64,000 bases of DNA from positions 62,001 to 126,000 of the forward strand of contig FXYJ02000007.1 of NCBI GenBank assembly GCA_900184925.1, given 5' to 3'. The position numbers and the translations under genes are program-made. Position 1 is the first letter of the stretch, and each line of letters starts with the position of its first letter. The notes below the pieces were generated by a model. The model worked only from the letters and a program-made list of their open reading frames with translations. It did no database searches and was not told the DNA's origin. Positions 43,455-52,857 of the stretch are shown piece by piece. Source of the DNA: Ruminococcaceae bacterium HV4-5-B5C (lineage in GTDB: Bacteria; Bacillota; Clostridia; Oscillospirales; Acutalibacteraceae).

Positions 43455-43604
43455 TTCGGCTGCGATAAAGAAAAGTCTCATGCTGTATTTACTTTTTTTC
43501 ACAGGCCGGCGCGTATAATGGTGACAGGCAGTACACATCCCGTCCGACCGAAAACAGACATCATGCGCCGTCAGACAAGAGGGCATACCGTGGGGGATCT
43601 TTTG

Positions 43605-44282
43605 ATGAAATACATACGTCAATTTTTGGCAGAGCATAAATACCTGTATTTGATACTTCTGATGATCCCTGCTGAAATCTGGTTTCAATATCTGGAACTG
43701 AACGTCCGGCCGGTCTTTCTCATGCACACTGCGCTTGACGACCGGATTCCTTTTGTAAAGGAATTTGTTGTTTTTTATGTTCTCTGGTTTCTCTATGTCG
43801 CTTTTGGGCTGATCTACACCGCGCTCACCTCAAAAAGGGACTTCCTGCGGCTCTTTATCTTCTTCTGCGGCGGGATGGTCGTTGCAAACACCATCTACAC
43901 GCTTTTCCCGAACGGACAGAATCTGCGGCCCGCAGTCACCGGGAACGACCCGTTTTCCGCCGTGATCCGGATTATCTACTCGACGGACACCCCGACCGAT
44001 GTATGCCCGAGCCTGCATGTAATTAACGCTATTGCCGTAGATGCCGCCCTGCGTCACTCGGAAGGCTTTTCAAAGAAAAAATACCGCGTTGTTCTTTCTT
44101 TCCTTTTCGCAGTACTCGTCTGCCTCTCGACCGTCTTTATCAAGCAGCATTCCGTTGTGGACGTACTGGGCGGCCTGACCGTTGCGGCGGCTTTTTACTT
44201 TCCGCTTTACCTTCCGTCAACCCACAGAGCCCTTGCCGGTGGCGGACCCCATACCGTTCTGAAACAGGAAAACAAAGACTGA
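43605..44282 (+). CDS. PAP2-superfamily membrane phosphatase
   Basis: A 225-residue protein with five to six membrane helices. The phosphatase motifs are modified but recognisable: the first in FPNGQNLRPAV, the second in CPSLHVINAIAV (PSLH for PSGH) and the third in FIKQHSVVDVLGG (H-x3-D). Such proteins dephosphorylate lipid phosphates, for example undecaprenyl pyrophosphate. The ATG at MKYIRQF was chosen as it starts just before the first helix. A perfect TATAAT lies at 43514-43519 with a poor -35. Confidence 0.8.
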   Translation: MKYIRQFLAEHKYLYLILLMIPAEIWFQYLELNVRPVFLMHTALDDRIPFVKEFVVFYVLWFLYVAFGLIYTALTSKRDFLRLFIFFCGGMVVANTIYTLFPNGQNLRPAVTGNDPFSAVIRIIYSTDTPTDVCPSLHVINAIAVDAALRHSEGFSKKKYRVVLSFLFAVLVCLSTVFIKQHSVVDVLGGLTVAAAFYFPLYLPSTHRALAGGGPHTVLKQENKD

Positions 44283-44361
44283 GCCTGGCCAACCGATCTC
44301 CGGCCAGACAAACCGCGGCTTATTCTGACATGCGGAACTCCACCTCTTTTTGAATTCTTGC

Positions 44362-44390
44362 TTGCGTTTTCCCGGCAATTCCATTATGCT
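44362..44390 (+). promoter_or_regulatory. Candidate promoter of the Nudix gene
   Basis: TTGCGT (44362-44367), 17-nt spacer, TATGCT (44385-44390). The -10 is only a moderate match. Confidence 0.4.
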
Positions 44391-44442
44391 GAAATACGGC
44401 ACACTGGTGACACACTCTCAGCCGGGAGGTCAGACACAGGCA

Positions 44443-45003
44443 ATGGAATTACTGGATATTGTCGATGAAAACGGAACACCCGTCGGAAAAACGGTAGAGC
44501 GCAGAATCGCTCATCAACAGGGAATCCGCCACCGCACGTCGCACGTGTGGATCGTAAGGAAGCACTGCGGAAAAATACAGCTCCTGCTCCAAAAGCGAAG
44601 TGGAAACAAAGACTCCTTCCCTGGCTGTTACGACATTTCGAGCGCCGGGCATATTCCTTCGGGAGAAAATTTTACGGAATCCGCGCTAAGGGAACTGGAA
44701 GAAGAACTCGGAGTTCAGGCCGCCGCAGAGGAGCTCGTCTACTGCGGGCAACGCCGTTTCGAGTACCGCAAAATGTTCCACGGCGAGGATTTCTGGGACA
44801 ACCAGGTCAGCAACGTATATCTGCTGTGGAAGGATGTCGAACCTGCCGTGCTCCACTTACAGGAATCGGAAATTGAAGCTGTTCTGTGGATGAATCTTGA
44901 CCGCTGTTTCGACATGGTCACACATGACACGGGGCCAAACTGCATCCGAATGGATGAGCTGAAAATGGTTGCCTCCGCAATCGGGGGACAAAAAGCTGAA
45001 TAA
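44443..45003 (+). CDS. Nudix hydrolase
   Basis: A 186-residue protein with the Nudix box GHIPSGENFTESALRELEEELGV, preceded by HRTSHVWIVRKHCGKIQLLLQKRSGNKDSFPG. The N-terminal segment MELLDIVDENGTPVG with conserved H-x-T-S-H resembles the isopentenyl-diphosphate isomerase-like/YfcD Nudix group, so the substrate may be a prenyl or sugar diphosphate; this is not settled. The start is weakly supported: GGGAGG lies 13 nt upstream. A terminator follows directly. Confidence 0.85.
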   Translation: MELLDIVDENGTPVGKTVERRIAHQQGIRHRTSHVWIVRKHCGKIQLLLQKRSGNKDSFPGCYDISSAGHIPSGENFTESALRELEEELGVQAAAEELVYCGQRRFEYRKMFHGEDFWDNQVSNVYLLWKDVEPAVLHLQESEIEAVLWMNLDRCFDMVTHDTGPNCIRMDELKMVASAIGGQKAE

Positions 45004-45008
45004 TCAGA

Positions 45009-45041
45009 ACCGGCCCCGTATTTTACGGCAGGCCGGTTTTT
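45009..45041 (+). terminator. Terminator after the Nudix gene
   Basis: ACCGGCC (45009-45015) pairs with GGCCGGT (45031-45037), with inner CCGT/ACGG pairs, followed by a T-run. Confidence 0.88.
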
Positions 45042-45094
45042 GTTGTCTCTTTTTCAGCAGAAATTTGACCATTGCAGCGAAACAGTGACCTACC

Positions 45095-45123
45095 TTGCCC
45101 CTCCCGTCTAAATGTGATAAGAT
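45095..45123 (+). promoter_or_regulatory. Promoter of the ABC transporter pair
   Basis: TTGCCC (45095-45100), 17-nt spacer, TAAGAT (45118-45123), about 45 nt before the ATPase gene. Confidence 0.55.
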
Positions 45124-45168
45124 AAAAAACAGACTGCCGAATGATCGGCTGTCAGGAGAGGAATCCAT

Positions 45169-45876
45169 ATGCAACTGGAACTGACCGGCATCACGAAATC
45201 CTTTGACAGTAAAGAAGTGCTCAAAGGCGTTGACTTTACCTTCGAGCAGGGGAAAATTTATGGACTTCTCGGCAGAAACGGAGCGGGCAAAACGACGCTG
45301 TTCAACTGCCTGAGCGGAGAAATAAAAGCGGACAAAGGCGAGGCTTCCCTCCGCCGTGAGGAACAAAAGACGGCGCTGGACCCGGAGAAAATCGGGTACG
45401 TTCTGGCTACCCCAGTGCTGCCGGAGTTCCTGACCGGATATGAATTCGTAAAATTCTTTATGGATATCAATCAAAAGAAAATCCGTTCCAACCGGACCAT
45501 CGATGATTACCTCAGTCTGATCCAGATTGAGCCGGACGACAGACACCGCCTGATTAAGGGATACTCGCACGGCATGAAAAACAAAATGCAGATGCTCTGC
45601 TGCATCATCGCGCAGCCACCGGTCATCCTGCTGGACGAGCCTCTTACATCTCTCGACATCGTGGTTGCGCTCGAGATCAAGAAACTGCTGCGTGAAATGA
45701 AGAGGGATCACATCATTCTCTTTTCAACCCATATCCTTCAGCTTGCCACCGATCTGTGCGATGAAATTGTGCTGCTGAACAACGGAAAGCTGGAACAGGT
45801 CGACCACTCCATTCTCGGGGACCCGCAGTTTGAAGACAAGATCATCCAACTGCTGAAAGATGAGGAAGAAGCATAA
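45169..45876 (+). CDS. ABC transporter ATP-binding protein
   Basis: A 235-residue ATPase. Walker A GRNGAGKTT (about 35-43), Walker B VILLDEPLTSLD and the switch His in STHILQ are intact, but the ABC signature that should read LSGGQ is GYSHGMKNKM, a weak form seen in some BcrA/NatA-type exporters. It overlaps the permease gene at the stop (ATAATGATC), so the two make one exporter. GGAGAGG precedes the ATG. The cargo is unknown. Confidence 0.9.
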   Translation: MQLELTGITKSFDSKEVLKGVDFTFEQGKIYGLLGRNGAGKTTLFNCLSGEIKADKGEASLRREEQKTALDPEKIGYVLATPVLPEFLTGYEFVKFFMDINQKKIRSNRTIDDYLSLIQIEPDDRHRLIKGYSHGMKNKMQMLCCIIAQPPVILLDEPLTSLDIVVALEIKKLLREMKRDHIILFSTHILQLATDLCDEIVLLNNGKLEQVDHSILGDPQFEDKIIQLLKDEEEA

Positions 45877-47477
45877 TGATCGACACGCAGAAGAATATTT
45901 TCCGCATCATGACGTCGACCAATGCGAATCGGTTTGTCTATTATTTCAAGCGTATTCCCCTCATCGGAAAACTGCTGCCGGACAGGCTTTACGGGGATCT
46001 GCCGCTGAAAAAGAATCTTGCCGTATTCGCGGCAATCCTGATTTTTTTCCGAAAAATTCTTGGGAAAGCTTTTTTTGTCGGCCTTTTCATCGTCCTTCCG
46101 GCCGTGCTGATGACGAAAGACACACCCCAACTGCGTTTCGCTTCTTATCTGCATATTTTTGCCGTGGTCAGCCTTTTCGGTTCGTTTCTGGTCTCTCAGG
46201 TATTTACAGGCGACCGCGACGAATATCTTTGCGTCCGGCTGATGCATATGGATGCAAAAGATTATATCGTCTCCACCACGCTGTTCCGCGAAATAACCGA
46301 TTTTATCTATTTCCTTCCGGTAATGCTCTTCGCGACTGTTCTGATGGGCGGCACGCCCGTGCAGGCAGTCCTGCTGACCGTTTTGCGGGCGGGACTCAGT
46401 CTCATCGGCGAAGCTCTCTTTCTGCTTTTATACACCCGGGCCGGGGTCATGCCAAGCGGCAAAGGTTCGTACCTTGTGGCCACAGGCACACTTTGCCTCG
46501 CCGCCGCATATCTCCCGCCGCTGCTGCACCGACCGATCGTGCCTTGCGGCCTGCTCTTTCACCCGGCCTTTCTGCTGCCTTTGTTCGCCCTCGCTGCCGT
46601 CTGCGTTTTCTTCCTCGTAACATACAGACAGTACCATGAAATCGCGCTGGCGACTCTGAAGTCCTCGAGTTTCTCAGAGGACCCCGGCAAATTGATGGCA
46701 GAAGCGAAATTTGCAGACGTCGAGGTACGCGAGAAAGATTTCAGGGATGCCGAACTGAAGCTGCACAAGTTTGACAGCAAAGAGGGCTTTGCCTACCTCA
46801 ACGCAATTTTCTTTGACCGCCACAGGCGGCTGTTCGTCAGACCAATTCTTATCCGCCTCGCCATCATTGCAATCCTGTCCGCCGGGGCGATTGTCGTTTC
46901 CTTCTTCTCACCGCACCCCTTTGAACCGATCCGTCCGGGGGTTATCCTTCCCGCCTTTGTGTTCATTCTTTACCTTGTATCCATCGGAGAACGCGTCTGT
47001 AAGGCCATGTTTTATAACTGTGACATCAGCCTTCTGCGGTATTCGTTTTACCGGGAAAAAGGCGCGGTCCTGTCGAACTTTAAAGTGCGTCTTTTTCGGG
47101 TCGCCGGCCTCAACCTGATTGTAGCCGCCGCTATCTGCGTCGCTACGGTGGGTCTCGCATCCTTTTTCCGAATGGGCTGGCCGGTTTCTGAAACCGTGTC
47201 CTTCGTGCTGTCAATCCTGTTCCTTTCCCTGTTCTTTTCCGTGCACCACCTGTTCCTGTACTATGTTTTTCAGCCTTACACCACGGAGAGCGGAGTCAAG
47301 AATCCGTTTTACAGCATCATCAGCAACGGCGTATACATCCTGTGCTTTTCCTGCATAAAGATCAAAAGCCCGCCGTCTTATTTTGCGCTGATTGTCCTCG
47401 CGGCGACGTTTCTGTACATTGTTATCGCTCTGATCCTCGTTTACCGGCTTGCGCCGAAAACATTCCGGGTCAAATAG
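45876..47477 (+). CDS. ABC transporter permease, large single-chain form
   Basis: A 533-residue protein with about ten to twelve membrane helices. The first 35 residues are cytosolic; a soluble stretch (about 250-310, Lys/Asp/Glu-rich) splits the helices into two groups, giving a layout like the EcsB/ABC-2-type permeases of Firmicutes. I do not recognise a specific family motif beyond that. It is coupled to the ATPase upstream and ends 26 nt before the convergent transglutaminase gene, separated only by a weak hairpin. Confidence 0.75.
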   Translation: MIDTQKNIFRIMTSTNANRFVYYFKRIPLIGKLLPDRLYGDLPLKKNLAVFAAILIFFRKILGKAFFVGLFIVLPAVLMTKDTPQLRFASYLHIFAVVSLFGSFLVSQVFTGDRDEYLCVRLMHMDAKDYIVSTTLFREITDFIYFLPVMLFATVLMGGTPVQAVLLTVLRAGLSLIGEALFLLLYTRAGVMPSGKGSYLVATGTLCLAAAYLPPLLHRPIVPCGLLFHPAFLLPLFALAAVCVFFLVTYRQYHEIALATLKSSSFSEDPGKLMAEAKFADVEVREKDFRDAELKLHKFDSKEGFAYLNAIFFDRHRRLFVRPILIRLAIIAILSAGAIVVSFFSPHPFEPIRPGVILPAFVFILYLVSIGERVCKAMFYNCDISLLRYSFYREKGAVLSNFKVRLFRVAGLNLIVAAAICVATVGLASFFRMGWPVSETVSFVLSILFLSLFFSVHHLFLYYVFQPYTTESGVKNPFYSIISNGVYILCFSCIKIKSPPSYFALIVLAATFLYIVIALILVYRLAPKTFRVK

Positions 47478-47503
47478 AGGCAATCTGGGCTCCGGCTGAA
47501 AAA

Positions 47504-49774
47504 TCAGAGCCACGGGGCTTTCAGAAGATATTTCGGCAGACCCGCGTAACCGCGCATGGCTTTCAGAAGAGTCTTGCGGAACTCTGTGGCCCGCTTCGCG
47601 TCCTCTTCTGCGGCAGGCGTCCTGCCGTAGGCCGCAGACAGATAAAGTTCCGTTACCTTCCGGAATTCCTCACCGAATTTCGGCCCCGTTTTCAGTCTTT
47701 CGCCGAACTCATAAAACGTTTCGTACGGCTCCCGCCGGAACCCAAACCGGCCAAGGACGAAGAGAAAATACCGATAGCTGCAGATAATTCTTGCGTTTGT
47801 ATCCAGCTTTTTCAGGTGACGGAATCTCGTTGTCTTTCTCACGATGACAAAGGCCGCTGCCAGACAGAGCAGCAGAACCCCGGCCTGTAAAGCGACAGAA
47901 GGAATCAAGCTGCCGGCCGACGGTTTCGCACCTGTGTTCTTTTTTCCCGCGTTTTGTACTGCGCCCCCTGCGCGGCTGCTCACTCCGGGGCGGTAATCGC
48001 CCTGCTGGGCATTCCCCGTAGCGTCGACCGGGTAGAATCCCAGAAGGTGCGAATAGACTTCGACCCAGGCGTGCGCCTGACTGTTCCTCACGACAAACGT
48101 GTCGCCCTGTTTCTGCGGGGACACAAAACCGCACACAAATCTCGCCGGAACTCCGGCAGCTCTCAGAAGGACCGTCATTGCAGTGGCATAATGCACACAG
48201 TAGCCCACACGGCTCTCAAAGAGAAAATAATCGACAAGATCTTCTCCTTTTGGCGTCAGCGGCGGGTTTAAGTTGTAGTGATAATTCTCATCGAGATATT
48301 TCTGAACAGCCATGACTCTTTCGTAATCGCTGGCACAGTTCTTCGTCAGCGAAGCGGCAAGGTCTTTCGTCCTTTGTGTTACGGAAGCCCCCAGTGTACA
48401 GTATCGCTTCGTCATTTCCTCGTCGTATTTCTGAAAGAATCCGGCGGCGTCCGCACAGGTCAGGGCCCCTCCGGAATAGAGTCTGCCTGACGGGTTCGCT
48501 GGATCCGACGGTTCCGACCCTCTTTGATTCCATTCTTTCAGGATGTCCCACATCACAAGGTTCTCATTTTTCAGCAGACTCTGCATATCCGGTGCTTTCA
48601 TGTCCGGCTGAGGATAGGACACGGTGTACGGGACCCCGGCAGGAATGTTTTCCCCCGGCAGATCGTGCTCCGTGGACGGAGCGGTGAAAGCACCCTTTGT
48701 CTGGAAATGGAAAAAGTCAACGGGGAGAAAAACATTTTTGAAATTGTCCGTTTTATGGGTAACTGTGACCGACTGAACAGAAATTGGAGTTTTGTTCTTT
48801 TGAAAATACCCCCAAAACGCTTCAAGGTCCGCACAGCGGTGTTCGGAAAAGAAAGCGCGGTTCTGAACATAGGTGTACGCCGACGTCCAGAAAAAGTTTG
48901 TGAAACTGTCCAGACGGTTTGAAAAAACATTCGGGATAAACGATGAACCCGGATCAAACTTTGTCCATTTCGAATCATTGTAGCTATCAAAGGTATCGCC
49001 TTTGAGATAAAAGGAATTTGCCGAAGAATTCACCGTCAGCACAACGTCTTCGTTGAGTTCCATCGGCGCACCGAAGTTTTCCATACTGTCCAGATCTGAA
49101 AACCCGCTGACGATCTGCTTTTTAGGGGCTGGCTGGGCCGAAGTCTTTTGAAAGGCCCCGAAATCAGTCTGCACATAGAGAAACTGCGCAATGACCAGAA
49201 TTGCGAGGGCAACACAGAGCGAGTGCCCGTAAACCCCCAAAAAATCCCGGGGAGCCAAAGCCGTAAGCTTGCTGCACACCAGCTTTTTAACAAGAAGTGC
49301 CACCACGCTGGCCAAAAAGAGATAATACGCCCATGGTTTCGGGTACAGTTTCTGAAAAGACAGAAAAAAGAACAGGCCCGAGCCGCCCCCGAGCAGAACA
49401 AAAACCGACCACAGCCGTCTGCTGGCGAAATAGACAAGCAGACAGCTGCAAAAAACGACGATTTGGAACAGACTTTGCAAAAGCTCAGAATAACCCGGCA
49501 CCGGCACCCGGTGAAAAACAAAGTACAGCACGCCACAATACACGCCGGCGGAGAGAAAACACACGCCGAGCGACAGTTTGGCCGTAAACGCGTTAAAGAA
49601 AACGACGTGGAACAGCAGCAGAAAGGCAGCCGAAAACAGCAGCAGTGAAACCTTGTTTGCACTCTGACTCTCAGGGATTATGAAAAAGCCGCAAAGCTGG
49701 CACGCAAGCGACAGTGCGGCAGGAATAGAAAGCAGGTAATCCGGCAGCCTCCCGGCTATTTTTGCTCGGTTCAC
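47504..49774 (-). CDS. Transglutaminase-like membrane protein
   Basis: A 756-residue protein: six or more N-terminal helices (up to about 220), an extracytoplasmic region with the transglutaminase core (RVGYCVHYATAMTVLLRAAGVPARFVCGF, NSQAHAWVEVYSHLLGFYPVDAT: Cys, His and Asp of the triad), one further helix and a C-terminal cytosolic domain (YRYFLFVLGRFGFRREPYETFYEFGERL). This is the third member of MoxR-DUF58-transglutaminase operons. The start is GTG (VNRAKIAG), seven bases after GGAGG; the longer open frame lies inside the DUF58 gene. The substrate is unknown; protease or cross-linking action on the wall is possible. Confidence 0.88.
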   Translation of the reverse strand: MNRAKIAGRLPDYLLSIPAALSLACQLCGFFIIPESQSANKVSLLLFSAAFLLLFHVVFFNAFTAKLSLGVCFLSAGVYCGVLYFVFHRVPVPGYSELLQSLFQIVVFCSCLLVYFASRRLWSVFVLLGGGSGLFFFLSFQKLYPKPWAYYLFLASVVALLVKKLVCSKLTALAPRDFLGVYGHSLCVALAILVIAQFLYVQTDFGAFQKTSAQPAPKKQIVSGFSDLDSMENFGAPMELNEDVVLTVNSSANSFYLKGDTFDSYNDSKWTKFDPGSSFIPNVFSNRLDSFTNFFWTSAYTYVQNRAFFSEHRCADLEAFWGYFQKNKTPISVQSVTVTHKTDNFKNVFLPVDFFHFQTKGAFTAPSTEHDLPGENIPAGVPYTVSYPQPDMKAPDMQSLLKNENLVMWDILKEWNQRGSEPSDPANPSGRLYSGGALTCADAAGFFQKYDEEMTKRYCTLGASVTQRTKDLAASLTKNCASDYERVMAVQKYLDENYHYNLNPPLTPKGEDLVDYFLFESRVGYCVHYATAMTVLLRAAGVPARFVCGFVSPQKQGDTFVVRNSQAHAWVEVYSHLLGFYPVDATGNAQQGDYRPGVSSRAGGAVQNAGKKNTGAKPSAGSLIPSVALQAGVLLLCLAAAFVIVRKTTRFRHLKKLDTNARIICSYRYFLFVLGRFGFRREPYETFYEFGERLKTGPKFGEEFRKVTELYLSAAYGRTPAAEEDAKRATEFRKTLLKAMRGYAGLPKYLLKAPWL

Positions 49775-49820
49775 AAAGATACCTCCCGTGCAATGCCCCT
49801 GCAGACCGGTCAATTCCCGG

Positions 49821-50966
49821 TCAAGCCGGGATCTTTCTGACATCGATTCCCTTATTTTCGAGGTACTCGATCATCTTTTGCCCGCCGGATGCCTTTCCCG
49901 CCGTCTCAACGTAAAGCAGGACCGGATTCTGGCGCGAATTCTTAAGCTCCGCAAGGTAACACGCAAGGTCGTAATTCAGGTTTGGCGTACAGACAATCAG
50001 ATTTCGTGACCTGCGCCGTCCCCGGTCGCCGCCGAGCAGTTCTTCTGCGGAAACGGCCGCGCAGTATCCGCACTGCGCGAACTTTACCGCCGTCCGGCTG
50101 AGCATTCCGAAATCGGTCACGGATTCCTCAACCATCCGTCCCTCCCGGTGAAAGAGAAGACGAACCGTTCCCCCCTGCCGGAGACTGCAGTTTGAAGCCG
50201 CGAGTGCCGACTCAACCAGTCGATCAAGGACACACAGGGCTTCTTCTTCCCCGTCGGTCTCCGGACGTGACAGGTCGAGGAAGATATCGACCGCGTAGCT
50301 TTCCGGGTTTTCATCCATCCGGCTCATATAGTTGCCCGTGTGAGCCGTAAGTTTCCAGTGAATCCGCTTTTGGCTGTCGCCGGGAACATACGGGCGCACT
50401 CCGTCGAGATTGTCGGTACTGCCGCTTTTCAGGCAGGAAGGCAGCGACTGCTTCGGCTGCTCGTCCTTTTCAAGGCTGAACGTCCGTTCCATATCCCCAA
50501 TGCGCGGAATCACGACCATCTGATGGCAATAGTTGTGATACGGCAGGGAGAGAATTCCGACAAGGCCGTAAACTTTCGCCGTAAGAAAGCCGATATCGTA
50601 GACGCCGATATGCCGAAACTGAAATTCCATTTCGACTGTCCTGGACTGATGCGGCTTCGCCGCAAGATCTTTCCGTATGATTTTGCATCCGTCAAAAAAA
50701 TCAACACGGATATGCGGGATAAAAAGCGCTGTGTCGTTTGCAAGCGTGAAACGATAGTCAAAGACTTTCTCTCTGGTGCAGATTTTCTCAGTGCTGCTTT
50801 CCAGAAAGGAAAACGAACGGTACACAAGAAACGCGTAAACCAGCGAAACCAGAGCGGTACTGATGAGAAGACACAGGGGCATCCGGCCGAAGACGTTCTG
50901 CATCACCGTCGCAGCTGTGATGCAAAGCGCAGTCAGCAGCAGACAGACCAGATATCGCAGCCTCAC
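49821..50966 (-). CDS. DUF58 domain protein
   Basis: A 381-residue protein with two N-terminal membrane helices (about 5-50) and a cytosolic DUF58/VWA-like domain. The hallmark is GVRPYVPGDSQKRIHWKLTAHTGNYMSR (about 195-222), followed by IFLDLSRPETD. DUF58 proteins act with MoxR ATPases as chaperone-like adaptors. The start is GTG with GGGGG upstream. It lies 14 nt after the MoxR gene and 46 nt before the transglutaminase start. Confidence 0.9.
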   Translation of the reverse strand: MRLRYLVCLLLTALCITAATVMQNVFGRMPLCLLISTALVSLVYAFLVYRSFSFLESSTEKICTREKVFDYRFTLANDTALFIPHIRVDFFDGCKIIRKDLAAKPHQSRTVEMEFQFRHIGVYDIGFLTAKVYGLVGILSLPYHNYCHQMVVIPRIGDMERTFSLEKDEQPKQSLPSCLKSGSTDNLDGVRPYVPGDSQKRIHWKLTAHTGNYMSRMDENPESYAVDIFLDLSRPETDGEEEALCVLDRLVESALAASNCSLRQGGTVRLLFHREGRMVEESVTDFGMLSRTAVKFAQCGYCAAVSAEELLGGDRGRRRSRNLIVCTPNLNYDLACYLAELKNSRQNPVLLYVETAGKASGGQKMIEYLENKGIDVRKIPA

Positions 50967-50980
50967 ACCGACCCGCCCCC

Positions 50981-51934
50981 TTATGCGTCTGCGCGGTATT
51001 CCGGGCCGGGAACGGGTACCGTTTTCAGAATGCCCGCAAGGATCTCCTGCGGCTTTTTCTGATTCACCTGTGCTTCATGGGTCAGCACAAGCCGATGCGC
51101 AAGGACATAGGGCGCCAGTAGTTTCACATCGTCGGGAATGACAAACTCTCTCCCGGAATAGAATGCGTACGCTCGGCACATTTTCGCAAGCGCAATGGAC
51201 CCCCTCGGGCTGACGCCGAGCATCACGTCGGGGTTCGCCCGTGTGGCCTCCGAGATGGAAACAATATACCGTTCTATTTTTTCATCCACATACACTTCGG
51301 AAACAGCCTGACAGATGCGCAGGACATCGTCCGCGTCGGCCACAGGCTTCAGGTCTTTCGACCTTCCCTGCAGGTTGGTTTCGATGACCTTAACTTCGTC
51401 GCTTTTCCCGGGGTACCCAAGCGAAACCCGGATCAGGAACCGGTCGACCTCCGCTTCCGGAAGAGGATAAGTCCCTACAAACTCCGCTGAATTCTGCGTG
51501 GCGAGTACCATGAACGGCTGCTGCAGCCGGTATGTACCGGAATCTACTGTCACCTGCCCCTCCTCCATGACCTCGAGGAGACTTGCCTGCGTTTTTGACG
51601 TTGTCCGGTTGATCTCATCCGCCAGAACGAAGTTGCTGAAAACCGCTCCGGGGCGGAATTCAAAGTCGTTTGTCTTCGGATTGTATACCGAAAAACCCGT
51701 TACATCGGAAGGAAGCGTATCCGACGTGAACTGGATGCGCCGGAAGCCGCAGCCGACCGATTTCGCCAGTGCCTGCACCAGACTGGTTTTCCCCACCCCC
51801 GGCACATCCTCGATCAAAACGTGGCCGGAGCTTGCCATGCAGAGCACAATCAACTCAACCTGCCAGCGTTTGCCGACGATGGCGAGCTCGATATTGTTTA
51901 CGACTCTCTGCAGAATATCAACTTCCCGTCCCAT
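50981..51934 (-). CDS. MoxR-family AAA ATPase
   Basis: A 317-residue AAA+ ATPase with Walker A EDVPGVGKTSL, Walker B VLADEINRTTSKTQASLLEVMEE, sensor motif LATQNSAEFVGTYPLPEAEVDRF and the C-terminal lid (GVSPRGSIALAKMCRAYAF). MoxR proteins remodel partner VWA-type proteins, here the DUF58 product. The start MGREVDILQ follows GGGAGG by six bases; the earlier open frame overlaps the promoter and was excluded. Confidence 0.94.
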   Translation of the reverse strand: MGREVDILQRVVNNIELAIVGKRWQVELIVLCMASSGHVLIEDVPGVGKTSLVQALAKSVGCGFRRIQFTSDTLPSDVTGFSVYNPKTNDFEFRPGAVFSNFVLADEINRTTSKTQASLLEVMEEGQVTVDSGTYRLQQPFMVLATQNSAEFVGTYPLPEAEVDRFLIRVSLGYPGKSDEVKVIETNLQGRSKDLKPVADADDVLRICQAVSEVYVDEKIERYIVSISEATRANPDVMLGVSPRGSIALAKMCRAYAFYSGREFVIPDDVKLLAPYVLAHRLVLTHEAQVNQKKPQEILAGILKTVPVPGPEYRADA

Positions 51935-51992
51935 TTCCACCCTCCCTGTCGTTTCCAAACAGATTTTCCGTGCGTTGTTCTTCTTACATGCA

Positions 51993-52021
51993 ATTATATC
52001 TTGTTCCAACCTAAAATGCAA
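51993..52021 (-). promoter_or_regulatory. Promoter of the MoxR operon
   Basis: Minus strand TTGCAT (52016-52021), 17-nt spacer, perfect TATAAT (51993-51998). Confidence 0.78.
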
Positions 52022-52071
52022 TCAACTTCACCATCTGCATCCGCACATGAGTAGAATGCCAAAAAGGCAGG

Positions 52072-52099
52072 AAAAAGCCGACCCGTAAAACAGGCCGGC
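52072..52099 (-). terminator. Terminator after the vanZ-type gene
   Basis: Minus strand GCCGGCC (52099-52093) pairs with a GGTCGGC stretch (52083-52077; one G-U) around an eight- or nine-base loop, then TTTTT (52076-52072). Confidence 0.75.
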
Positions 52100-52178
52100 A
52101 GCGGAATCTGAAACGATGTATTAATTGAAATCATAAACCGAGATTCGCGGGCAGGCAAAACGCCCAGCTCTCCCAAAT

Positions 52179-52643
52179 TCACGGGCGAGGCTTCCGCGAA
52201 CGGTTTCGTAGGAACCGAACCAGATAAGACAGGCCCAGCCCGATGATGCAGCCCGCAAAATCGATCCAGACATCGATCACGCTGCTGTTTCTTCCCGAAG
52301 AACGCAGTTGGATCGTTTCATCGATCACCGGCACCAGCAGAAGCAAAAACAGTTGCAGAGAAAGAGACGGTTTCCATTTCCGGCCGGGCATTTGAAAAAT
52401 AAAAGTCAATGCAAAGCCCAAGACAAAATATTCCGTAAAATGTGCCATTTTCCGCACCGCAAACTGTGACAGTTCCGGGCCTGCTCCGAAAGCCACCAGA
52501 AAACGATTCAGATAATACAGAACGAAACCGCTTTGCATATCCGACTTAACGAGCGGATCCATCGAATTGCGGAAAATCAGCAGGCAGATAAAAATGGGGA
52601 TAAGTATTAAAAGCGCATTTTGGTTGAATTTTCGATTGTTCAT
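52179..52643 (-). CDS. VanZ-family membrane protein
   Basis: A 154-residue protein with four membrane helices. The VanZ pattern is seen in FAVRKMAHFTEYFVLGFALTF (basic-His-Glu-Tyr) and VPVIDETIQLRSSGRNSSVIDVWIDFAGCIIG (Asp-Glu, Gly-Arg, Asp-x3-Asp). VanZ in enterococci gives low-level teicoplanin resistance; most chromosomal homologues, like this one, have no van genes near them and no defined role. It stands alone. Upstream, 52644-52857, I see no convincing promoter for either divergent gene; TAAAAT near 52756 has no matching -35. Confidence 0.88.
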   Translation of the reverse strand: MNNRKFNQNALLILIPIFICLLIFRNSMDPLVKSDMQSGFVLYYLNRFLVAFGAGPELSQFAVRKMAHFTEYFVLGFALTFIFQMPGRKWKPSLSLQLFLLLLVPVIDETIQLRSSGRNSSVIDVWIDFAGCIIGLGLSYLVRFLRNRSRKPRP

Positions 52644-52857
52644 TAAAACCCTTTCCGTTTGTTGCCGTCCGACAGTTTTTTCATCTCAGCGAAGATTCCT
52701 TCAGTAACCAGATTTTCTCACTTCCGGTTGCGTTCCCGTGCAGGCGCACCCCGCATAAAATCCATTATTTTTCTCTCTGTTTGCCGCAGGAGGATAATCC
52801 GGCGCCGTTTTCCTCCGTGATATGGAAAACGATATGATCAGGGAGGGGTTGTGTCAA

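Noticed and set aside
47480..47512. Terminator between the ABC permease and the transglutaminase gene
   Set aside because: A bulged GGCT...CTGA/TCAG...AGCC hairpin exists, but no T-run follows it on either strand.
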